Assembly: GCA_036785705.1 (NCBI GenBank)
Contig: JAWUZG010000175.1
Span: 434,001 to 498,000, forward strand
Source of the DNA: Acanthornis magna
Lineage: Eukaryota > Chordata > Aves > Passeriformes > Acanthizidae
Length of the DNA stretch: 64,000 nt
Reading direction: 5' to 3'
Below, in pieces: positions 28,755-40,900 of the stretch. Both the position numbers and the translations under genes were made by a program. The notes beneath the pieces are model-generated. The model saw only the letters and a program-made list of their open reading frames with translations, had not been told where the DNA came from and ran no database searches. The number at the start of each line of letters is the position of its first letter. Positions within the stretch are counted from its first letter, which is position 1.

Positions 28755-28994
28755 CTTAGAACTCTCTGCATGGAAGTAAGACAGTGTCTTGGTACCACAC
28801 AACTCCAGCAAACAGGCTAAGAAAGCATCACTTTTTCCTTGAAACACCTGAAGACCGCAGGGCAGAAACACAACAGTGTCACAGCTGTCATGTTTCCAAT
28901 GCACGTTTACAAGTTTCACTGTCCTGGAGCAAGGCATGTCAGGCGAGTAGAGCCACTCTGGATTTTTCAGGACAAGGATCCTAACATGCTTCAT
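28755..28994 (-). CDS. FBXO15: Candidate late FBXO15 exon
   Basis: An 80-codon minus-strand frame is open up to a strong donor (TCTAAG then GTAAGG, intron starting at 28,754). The phrase VKLVNVHWK resembles a segment after the LCGTF motif in FBXO15, recalled as VKL-hydrophobic-IHLK. The acceptor is not settled. TCTATCAG just right of 28,994 gives the longest exon but the wrong phase to follow the exon at 29,850-29,995. An internal acceptor after AATCCAG (near 28,953) fits that phase. The LTR inserted about 30 bases further right may have disturbed the original acceptor region. I am moderately sure this is exonic and unsure of its right edge. Confidence 0.45.
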
Positions 28995-31900
28995 TCTGAT
29001 AGAGAATCACAGCAGGCCTTTGTAACTGTGTTGGGTTTGTGTGACCAGGTTTTGATACCAGAGGGGCTACAAGGACAGCTTCTGTGAGAAGCTGCCAGAA
29101 GCTTCCCCTACGTTGAACACTGCAAATGCCAGCTCCAAAAATCCACCATTGGCCAAGGACAAGCCCATTAGCAATGGTGGTAGTGCCTCTGGGATAACAG
29201 ATTTAAGAAGGGGGGTAAAAAAACCTGCACAATTGCAGCCAGACAAAGGCGTAAGAACGAGAGAAACAGCCCTGCAGACACTCGAGTCAGTGAAAAAAGA
29301 GGCACCGGAGTAGAGATTCCCCTGCATCTCATGGTGAGGCTGGCTGTCCCCCTGCAGCCCATGGAGGTCTATGCTGGAGGTCTATCCATCTTAAAGTTCT
29401 TAAAGTTCACAGTAACTTCTACAAATATATTTATATATTTAATCTGTCAGTGCACCCAAAGTATACTCGAGGAGAATTCTACTGAAACAAGCCTCCAAAA
29501 CGTATGAGGACAAATTGTCTCTCCTTTATAAAATACAAGTGGAAGAAACATCAACCTGCACCAAAAGCTGTGCCACTGCATTATTAATGCTGCAGTGAAG
29601 CAAAAGAAAAGACCCTGACAATCTGCAGAATTTGTGTCCCAGGCCTGACACTGTCAATATGACAGAGCAGGCTGAGCACACCACACAAATTGCCATGCAG
29701 ATATAAAGAAGCCACACAACAAACAGAGAGATCACTTACTCTTAAAATTCCATTTCAGTTTCTCCCCTTAAAACAGAGACACTGGATATAAGAAGACACA
29801 GCAGCAGGGATCATTTCTAAAGCAGGCATTATTGTTCCATCAACTTTACCTTTTCTGCAGAAGTGGCCATTGAATGTTCCACACAGGTACCTGCAGCTTC
29901 TGCCATGCAGATCCAGGTGCAGGCTGTAGTGATGGAGTCCACAGTCTGGGTCAGTATCATCCAGTAAAGGTCCATTAGGTGGAGGGGTAGATTGGCTTGA
30001 AAAAAAATAGAATTTAGCAACGGGGATGGCTTAATAGAAAGAAATTAAATACATGGCTGTACACGATCATCTTGAGAGAGTTTTGAAATCAAACATCTCT
30101 AGTTCCTCATGCTTCTTTTCAGCTAATACAGTGTCTAATACTGCTGATCAGCTGCTTGGCCTAGCCAAAGGCAGAAAATATGGCAGTCAGCTTTAAAAGG
30201 CACATCTGTTAAACTTCAAAACATGGACTTGTCTACGAAAAAGAAAAAAGCATCAGCTTAACTACAAATCTAAAAGCCCACTAGCTAGAAACTTCTCTGA
30301 AACAGCAATTATTGGAATAATTTTGTTTGTGCCTAAGTAAATGAGTAACTACCACACACAAATGACCTGAAGAGACCAAATGCCAGAGGCAACTGCACAG
30401 CTTCTACAAAGGATCCAAGTGGGCACTAAGGGAGATTGTGTAAAATCTCACCTTCTGTGGCAGAAGAGCCACACTAAGTTACCATGGGCACTTAAGACTA
30501 CTGGTTAGATACAACAATATCTGACCAGAAAGCTGAGGGGAAAATAAATTCCCCAAATAATGTTCTAAAGCTAAAAAACTCCATCTTTTGAAACAGCTTA
30601 CAGTGTATAAACAAGTATTGTATTATATTATATACTGCAATATACACATATACATACACGTCATAGGAAATCCAGCTAGGTTCTCAATAGGACTGAAAGA
30701 TAAAGTCTAACTTTCTCAATACTGCAAGTATTACTACAGTTGTATAACTAAATTATCTCCTTAATAGCATAACAATGGCAATATCATAGTATGAAAATGC
30801 TTCTACACTTTTGTAAATCGTTACTGTAACTTGTTTATATTAAACAAGAATAGTTAATTACTGCCTAAATATAAACCTCTAACAGCAGTCAATTTTATCT
30901 GTGAAACTCAAAGCTTTATTCAAAAGGTTATCTTTATTACCCACAAAGGAAAACCAAGCTTACACAACAGCAGAACCCAAAATGCTTCTCTCAAGAAGTT
31001 GATTATAATGAAGACTCGCCATAACAAAAGCAATTTCATTTGTATCCTGAAAAATTAATTAAAGTAGACGTATTTTTATGTGGAAATTCTTTTTTCCAGA
31101 GGGCCTTTCCAAGCATTAAAATTCATAGATAAATGCTGCTTCTTATTACTCTGCCAGTTACTGTAATAATGTTAGTAATGCCTTGCTCTAACATTTGGAC
31201 TCCTAAAACCTTTAGTGTCTTTTCACAAGAGTACAGAATATATAAAAAAAGATTAGAGCATTTCTATCTTATGGAGAAAGAGAGGGAAACTAGCTATGCC
31301 AGGGCAAAAGTTATGAGAGCAATCCAAGAATTGTACTTCCCTAACTTCTACTTTCCACTTTAAAATAGGTACCTAAACAGAATCAAACAGCACTTACTCC
31401 CAACTACTGAAGCATCAAGTTTATTTTCATAGGTAAGGAACTATTTGCAAAGAGGGCTAACATCAGTGAGGGGTACAGAATTACTCAAGAGAAATGGTGA
31501 ATTGCAAAGTAAAACCTTGGATGTCATCACCAGATTATGTGCTCCTGGGAAAACATTAGGAACATAACCTTCTATAGATGCCTAAAGAAAACATAAATGT
31601 GAAAACTAAATAGAGACAGAGGTATGTATTTACTTCAAGAACACAGAATGCTAGGAAGTCAGCTTTTTTTCTTTAAATGTATTTTTTAAGTCATACATTT
31701 ACAAACACCTAAGTCAATAGGAAAATTATTCACTGCCAGAAGTCTATTACTCTCCTGAAATGTGGGCGACTACTGTTTTCATCTCTCTGCGTTACCAGAA
31801 AATGACATCCCCTAATCAAACTTTTGGCTTCTTAACTACTTCTATATTTTCATAGTACAACATTACAGCTATAGAAGATATAACAAGGGAGATTTATCAA

Positions 31901-34900
31901 ACACATAGTTTCTCAGTCTTTCTTTATCCAAATACCAGGAGGCCCATGTAACCTGTTTGTGGTTTCTATTATGCAGCTATGTGCAAAAAACCAAGATATG
32001 TGGCATTTACAATTATTTCACCCTCTGACAGTTAACTACCTAGTTACTAACTACCTCTGCCTACACAGAGAGTAAGAACTGCTGCTCAGAAAAGCAAGCA
32101 GGGGAAATACACTAGAGTGAAGCACACAATTCTTAATGTCTATGTGGAACTTTGTTATGATAGAACCATTTCCAGGTGCTGAAAGAAATCTCTTTCCAAG
32201 CGTGGGAGGGGCCAATGCATGAGCAAGACCATTGAGCCAACAACACAGGGACACCAGCCTACTAAACTTGTGAAGATACAAGAGAAATGGCTGTTGGTTT
32301 ATCAGAGCTTTTCACAGACTGAGACAACCTGGAACAGACTCATGCAGGTCAGTTTTCTAGGAAATGGACTTTCAGTCTTACCTTAAAGAGTGAAAGAAAT
32401 AGTCCGTCTGTGCTTTTAAACATTGCCTCTGGTGATTGTGCACAGCATGTTTGCAGCTGCAAATTAGGCACAGCTTGGAGGAACTATTCATAGGCTCCCT
32501 AGGAAAGTTCCTGGCCAGTGCCAGACAGGCTAAACCTTCATCAATAACATGGCTGAGGGGAGGAAGAAAGGGCTGCCACCTCTGAATTCAGACCAAGAGC
32601 AGAACACCTGAGACAGGCTTCCACAGCGCCCAGCCCTGTGCAGCTGCAGGCAGACACTGAGGTCCCCGTGCATTCCGTGCAAAATGCCAATTCCTTTTGC
32701 ATAGGAGTCTGCTTCAGATGTTCCGTTCTGCCCTCTGAAGACATTCATCTCTACACCCACCCTACAGAGACTAAATGCTTAAGTTAGGCTCTTAATACCA
32801 AGAATGTAATACCCCCAAAAGGGCACAATTTAAAGCATTCCTACTGCTGGAGCAGGATATAGCTACCTGGTGATGGAGATGAAAGCTAAGTTGCTAGGTG
32901 GGAACTCATCACAGGGCATGGCACGAATCAGAGGAAGAAGCACATCTGTCCTCCAACCATTCTATTTAAAATTACTCTAGGATATCAAACTTGGGCATGT
33001 GAAGACTGCAAAACAAATAAAACTGAATGCAGTATTTAATCTAGTATCTTACATAACTGATCTTTGAATTAGAAGTGAACCTTTTGAAAAGTATATATAC
33101 TCCTACATTTTAGAATACAATAAATCGTCTTCTAGCTGTCCCTACATGCATTTGGTTGTTACTAGTTTAGAAAAGAGCTTTCAAAATCCAAAGGAAAAAA
33201 AACAAATTAAAAAAAACCCTCCCCAAATCCAAACTACAAGGCAAAAAAAAAATCTATTCCTTCAAGTCATAATAAAATATTGAAACATAATGTTATCTTA
33301 CCTTCCAATTTCCTCCTAACAATCCTGGATTCAGACTGAAGAGCTGGACAAGCTCATCGGCACCAACTGCTACACTGCTTTCAGTCACGTTAGCAAGACT
33401 GTATTCAGCAATCAAGGCAAATCGACGAGGTCTTTGGAAAGAACACGCAGAATGCAGGAAAAAGGCTATGTCTCCTTATTCATGTAAAAGTTCAGCCTAA
33501 TTTCATTTTTAACTGACTGGCTTAAGTCTGAGCAACAGCACAGGATGAGAATGGTTTTGAAAGCGTTTGGCATGCAGAGCCATAAACTATACATTCAAAC
33601 AACTACAGTGCACTAGCAGGATCTCAACCCCTAACAAGAAAAGAAGCAAAACCACTATATGATCTTCTAAAACACTCTTAAAAAAAAAGAACTTATGTGC
33701 TTGCCCAATTTTTCAAAATACCACAGAATTACTTTCCAATTCATTTTTGATACTTTATTGGTACTAGATAGAATCACTGAACATTTATCAGTGTCAAGCA
33801 AGCTACTAAGGTAAATTTTTCTTCCACAGAAGCAAAATTCAAAGGAAAGGACCAAATTGCACATATAATAAATTGTTTTTCTTAGAGGAAGCCTTCCTTT
33901 TTCAGAATTCTTTTTCTGCCTACAATTTTGCCTACAATTAAAGCCATTTAGCTCCAAAACACTCCTAAATAAAAGTTCATGGACAATCTTATGAACCAAT
34001 GATGCATTAAAAAGAAAGAGCAGAAAGCAGAGTTTGCATTACCTATTCAGAATGAAGAAAGAAGTCTTTCTCAAACCCTTTTCCAACTTAGGCTCTTATC
34101 ATATCCAAAACAGTTCCTAGATTTCCCAGCAGTATCACTGTAGTATCACCAGGGATGGAGCATCCACGACCTCCCCACACAACCTGCTCTAGTGTCTCAC
34201 CACCCTCACAGTAAAAAGCTTCTTCCTAATCAACCTCAACCCTTTCCATCTTTAAGTCAATCAGGCTCATATTAATACAGGAACATTCCTAAACTCCCTG
34301 CACTACTGCCTTACGGTCTTAACACGGATATATTGAAATTGGTGAAACCACTCCTTTCATCTATATTCACAATCTCTAAAAACTTACAGTTCTGTGAAAT
34401 AAATACACCAACTGCCTGCAAGCTTTTATTTTTTTAATAATTTACTACATATGAATCATCATCTTGGTAAAACAACTACATTTCCCACATAATTTGACTG
34501 CAAGACTTTTTCAGCTGACTTTATACAAAAGCCTTCTTTTGATTTATTTATTTCTCAAGCAAATAGTTTGCTTCTGCTTGAGGAACCAGGTGTTTTGTAG
34601 GTGAACAATTCCCTCTTTTCAGAGCTCTGTGACTAGGGGCTTTGTGTAAGAAGCATGTAGCTGATACTGCACATAATGTACACATAGACTCCAGATGTGT
34701 GCAGAACGCCTTAACAGCAACCAAACACCTCAAATAGACACTTTCCGTTTCAGTATCTTCTCAGAATATAATGAAAAAAACCTATTGTACACACTTAAGC
34801 TAAGAAACAATAGATGTGCTGTGGACTGGTGTTTTTATATGCATGTACTGAAGACTGCACACATAGTTGAACACCAAGTTCCATAAACTCACACGCACAC

Positions 34901-37900
34901 CTATCAGACACAAAATAAATTTTAACAACATAGATTACCTGACTGTAGCCACATAAATATTGATGGCATTTTCCAAGCTAAGTTTCTCACAATAAATTCT
35001 CCTAGATTTACATGTTTCTTTCATGCTCATTTGTGTCTATGCCTTAAACCCAGCTTTCCAAGTCAGGACCTCTCAGCCTGAATATCACATGCCAGTACCT
35101 ACATTAACCTATGAATTAATGCCATAGCTTGTTGGATTATGCTATTTGCTGCCTTTTCAGGTGTGGCAACCTGGTTCAGGAACGGCACGGCGGCCAACCC
35201 CCAGCCGCTTGGGCCATCAGCTCACAGACACCAATGTGGTGGACGGCAAATGGCATTTATTGGTGATTAGCACCGCATTATATAACTTTGGTTACAACGT
35301 CACACCGGTCTGCTTACATCATAAACTAAACGCTATTGGCTACCTGGGGAGGGGTCCTATCTTTCCGTACAGCACGACATCTTCCGACTGCCACACCCTA
35401 CCTACCCACAGCTATTTCTTGCTAAAAAGCTCCACCAATGAAGAGAAGAATATAGGAAGAAATACTACAGGGAAGCTTTCTAACAACGAGCTAACTTGTT
35501 GAGTCAAACCAATGTCAGACAGCTCCTACAGACACATTATCCACCAGTCACACCCAAAAAATCTTCAAAAATCCTCAGTTAAAACTCACCCCTTCTTTTT
35601 GGGAGGTCTGCCCAGAGGAAGAAGCAATGGTGTAACTCCATACAGTTTTAGGGTTGACAGGATGTCTAAGCACAGCCAGTCTCTACCATACCAAAGCACG
35701 GTAACTGATGTGTCCTTAAACGATAGCTTTGGCTTCTCCATTACATGTTCTTTTCCATTTTTGTCCTTCAGTGCAATTACCCAACTCAAGCCAGAGACAC
35801 TGTTATTTAGGAATTGAGAGGGGAGAGGGGTGTTTAAAACAAAATTCCCAAAGTGACAACAGTTAAACTATGCTTTCAACAGTTTTATATTTCTACTAAC
35901 TGCTACTTATGTTCCTCAGTTTCAGCAATTTCTAGATTATCATCGTATCTTCCCATTTTATAGCTCTATTTCTATACCCCCAAGCCATTAATATTTTGTA
36001 CATTCTTCTCAAGTAAATCTCTTCGTGACAAGGCATTGCTTACTTCATAGCTTCTTTGCTCACAAATGGAAGACCTGTATAAGGATCTAGAGGTTTAGCG
36101 AGAAGCATTACTCTCGTTTTGAAGGCAGATGTCTGTTTGAAGATGGATTCATTCTTCCAGTACCCAGGGTTCTTATCATGTAGAGCATCACAGCCCAAAG
36201 AAACAGTTTCTGGTTGTTTAGGCTTCATTTTCCACATTGTCCATTTTGGTTGCAAAGCACTGGAATAGAGTTTCAGCCAAAGTCCACTGAAAATAAAAAT
36301 AGAATGAAGAGGAATAAATTTCAAGAACAGTCACTCAATTTTTATACACACATCTCAGCTACCACCAAGCTGAAATGTTAGCACAATGTTAGCACAATGT
36401 TAGCACAAAAACAGTCTTGTCTGCCTTCTTCAAAATATGGGATCCAGGATGAAGCTCAGCGACAGCAGAGCCATAGTCAGCAATGGAAGTGAAAACTGAT
36501 AAAGGTTAAGCAGTAAATTTTGAAAATTCCACCCCAAAACAATGATGCATCCTCCTCACAGAAAATCAGCTAGTGGAGAAAGTGTTTTAATACCTTTTAT
36601 TCAACAAAGGTAATCTGTACACTTCAAGTTTCTCACACAGATACAGCAGAAAGTGGAGTGGAGGAGGACAATCAGATTCACACCTTTGCTTGGTGTTACC
36701 AGAGTCACGTCAATCCCTTCTTCACTCTTTGGAAAAGCTCAGAGAAGACATGACTTTCTGAAGACAAAGAAACATGTGACAGTAATGATGGGTTCATCTC
36801 CTTCACGCCAGGAAAACTAGGAGGTCACATTTCAGCCCTCTAGCACATTTCAGTATCTCTAGGACAGTTCATGGAATACTGAATACAGGAACCGACAAGA
36901 ATTCGAACAATAATCTGTGAATGCAGGTTTCCAGTAAGTTTTCTAATTTTAAAGTGCCAGACATACACTTCACATAACTGCACTAAAGAAAATTAATGGG
37001 AAGGGCAACAAATTCTCAAGAGACATTTTCTACCATTAATTGGCAAGACTACCTTTACCAATCCTCACTCATCCCCAGGCAAACTTAGGCTGCTATGCTT
37101 TGTATTGCATTTTGCCCTCTCCTGAAAGCATTCAAGGACTGAATCCATCCCACATTGCCTCCTACCCACAACAAAGATATCAGACACTTCTCTTTTAAGA
37201 CCAGGAAAGGCAACCAAGTTACCAGATAGCACAAAACATTTCTGATGGAGAGGGGAAGTTCTTTTTTAACCCCAAAGTGGTTTAGAACTGTCCGGCAATG
37301 TAAACAAAGGAGAGATGTGCTTGACATACAATCATTGGGGGAAATTGAGCTATCATCCAACTGGTCCTAATCAGCCTAAAAAGTCCAGTAAAATAACCTG
37401 CTATGAAAGTCTCCTGTTAACTAGAAACCCCTCCCCAACTCCCCCTCCCCTCCATCCTTTCTTTCTTGGAGAGACATACTCCGCATCTTACTCTATGATG
37501 CTGAAAAGACAGCGCTTAGCAGTAGGCATTTCCTGCATTTTCAAGTTACAGATTCAGCAATTTAGCTGACTGAAGACAGACTAATCACAAATACCTACCA
37601 TCCTTGTCCTCACTCTCAGTTATATATTGCTTCTTCCTTTCCAAAAACAGTGCTGTGCAACCAAAGAAATTAGTTCAAGCTCAAAAATTCAGTTAGGGTA
37701 GGGAGACAGAGGAGAAAACGAACGAGGACCTGGAATCACAAATGTTTAGGAAAGTATCACTGCCCTTTCATCCTCAAGTCCCATTTGTGCACATTTTCTA
37801 ATCTCTGTTGAGAGTAGAAAATGGAAACAGACATCATCGAGATGGAGGCAAATAAATCATCCTGCCCTGAGCAGCCACAGTGATTTCATCCTGCCTTACC

Positions 37901-40900
37901 ACCCTGAAGTGGAAAATGCATACTAAGATAATTTGTGTCAACTATGCAATTTTTATCTACACTGACCTGCTGACAATCTCAACACATACATCTGGATTAC
38001 AGTCTTCCCTTTAAATTCATCGGTTCTAAAGGTGTCAAAGCCAATGTAAACCAATTGACTGTATAAGTTTTGGCAAATAAGGGAAAACGGATTCATACTG
38101 GATGCAGCAACTTCCTATACAGGAAGACATTTTCTCATTCAAACAACACTAATGCAGTACAATCCTAGAAAATCAAAGGATACTCAGACATCTTAGTTAT
38201 CACATATCAACCCGGGTCTCTCCTCCTTTTCCTTTCACAAAATTGTCGTGATACCGGTAGGAGCAATTGGTGTACTCTGTATAAGCAATCCTTAGACAAA
38301 AAGTGTCAGTATTTATCTTCATCTCTTTGGTTTCAATTTAGAAATCACCAAAATTTGACCAACAGAGCAACAGATAAAATCCACTAGTGAATCATTTGAT
38401 TGAATCAACCCCTCTACAAAAACCTGATGAAAGAACTAAATAAGCAGAACTTCAAAATGGTGAAAGCTATGACCATTCCACAAAGCTACTGGTGACACAC
38501 AAGTTAGGATCACTCGAGCAGAAAAGTTTGTGCAAGTGCATGTGAATACAAACAAATATATGCAAGTTTTAAAACAAAAAAAAAGTGCTAATAGCAACAT
38601 TTCAAAGCACTGGATTTAGTTTTTGCCTCATAACTCCCATTAAACAACAGGGCTTGCACAGCTAGAATTCCATGCAACACATCCTGTGGGCTATGCAGTG
38701 CAATTTCGGCAGAGTAACTGCACACAGGTACAAGCATCAGTGCTCTGGCATCAGAGAAACTAAATTAGAAAGACTCATAACTCAGATAACTACAACTGGA
38801 GCATGACTGAAACCTTCCCTCTTCCTTACTGGTCACTGGCCAGGTCATAGAAGCGCTTATTCACACAACCGGCAGACAACAGGGACACAGGATCCAAATA
38901 GGAAAATACCTTCAGCAGCATTTCTGATGGCATGTTGGGAAACAAGAGACGAATACTGTTACACTTGCCTGCAAACTCCGGAAACTGCAATGGCAGAGAA
39001 TTTTAATTTCAAACCAGAGAAAAACAGAAGAGGTGGAAACCAGCAGCTTGTAAATAGATGAATCAAAAATCACCTGAAGAGGAATCAAAAGTCACCTGAA
39101 GAGTTAAACTGGAATTTGGGTTCTATTTTCAGTCTCCAGTATGTGGCATTTGCCTAAAATAATTAATCAAAACTTATTCAAGTGGCATAGCACTATTACA
39201 TGAAAAGTTATGGGTTTGCATTTTCATTAAACTTTGTTAACTTTAACCCAATTTGCCATGAAACTACCTCATTTAGCTTCAGTTTCTTATTGCTCGTACC
39301 GTGACTTTAACATTTATTCCACAACGACCAGCTTTTCCAAAACTGCAGATATATTCACTCTCCCTCTTGACTGTGGTGTCCCATCTCAAGATGCACCAGG
39401 ACAGAAATGATCATGCTCTACCTCATCATAATCTTCAAACGCTATGTGCTCAGGGGTCTCGCACAATTCTCATTTATGTCAAAAGAAAGATGTGAACTTC
39501 AAAGCAAGAGCCAAGTGGCATCCTGAAAATGTCAATGTCTCTGTGCCTCTGGAAAGCTTTGGAAAATGAAAGCGCCAGTCTAAGCCTGACAAGCAGAACA
39601 TACCCTGGAGATGAGCCAACATGGTTTTTGTATTAACAGATAGAAACCTCGTACCATTTGAGCAGTACCTTGTAACTACACGGAGTTTAAAATACATGGA
39701 TTTTATACTTTGATTTTCTCGAGCGTTGATTACGGTCAAATCACTGCTGAAAATACAAGGTGCTGTGAAAGTCAACACCCCAGGTGTGGCTCTCATCCTT
39801 TTACTACTGTTATTTGCAACACTTGATTTATAGCATTATTTCAGAAGCAGAGAGCTTTAAAGAGTAGCATGATAATGCCAATACCTCAATGATTGTATTA
39901 CATTCAGAATCTTAGTTGCATAAACATAGAGGCAATGTGCCAAAACTTTCAATGTGCCAACACTTCCACTCTTCCACTCCTACTCTTTGTGTAAAGACAT
40001 ACTCACCTCTCAACGCACGCATTTGGTTTTGGTTTTATGGTAGGTGTCGAATACAGACTTTTAATTCCAGCATTTTTGGTCTCAGAGCATTCCCCAGGCC
40101 TGGCAGCAAAGGTCCTTAACCTAGTTGTAAGAAAGAAAAGCTGTTAAGAGTCACATATCTACAAAATGAAGAAATACGCATCCTGTGCAAACCTAGACAG
40201 AACATTTCAACCAAGGCAAGATTCGGGGAATACATCATATGGCAACTCAGTACTAGCAGTTCACTGATTTGAACAACTATGCCCAGGTTAAAATACCTGG
40301 CATCAGGAAGATTCAGATTTAAACTCACAGCTGTCATTCCTGTGATTCATCTCTCACAGTGGTCAGAAGGGAACAGTGTCACTCCCCCAAATCACTTTGA
40401 ATCCAGCAGAGATCTGTTACCTTTAGACAGCTGCACCACTGTGGCCACCACAACCAACCTCAACACAGGCCCCTCCAGCAAGTCAAACTCACTGATTAAT
40501 CCTCTTTTTTACAGCATTACTCTAGAGACGTTTTTGAGCCATCCAACTTTACTAAGCTATTAAAAGATACCAAATACCTTGAAACTTCCTCAAAAACTGT
40601 TGAGGTTCAAAAAGAGTTTCCTTGAATACATAACAGAATCATACATGAAACAAAGCTGAAGTCTCATTTCAGATCTTCCCCAGCTAAAATACTCAAAATC
40701 TGAGAGATAAGCGTTATTTCCACAGGCAAACGGATATCAATGTTTTTATAGCTCATCAGTGTTGCAAAATGTGGAATATGTAAAATTTTCTTAAGAAATT
40801 ATGTTCTTTGATGTTTGATCTTTGTGTACTTTCAAGCCTAAACAGCTTGGAAAGGAGATTCAATCCATGAAAACAGAGAGCAGCTCAGGGATGTCCAGAT

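Noticed and set aside
31381..31450. Short minus-strand frame ending DASVVG before GTAAGT, resembling the ERSTLGS part of FBXO15
   Set aside because: The phase does not fit the next exon at 29,995 and the match is only a few residues.
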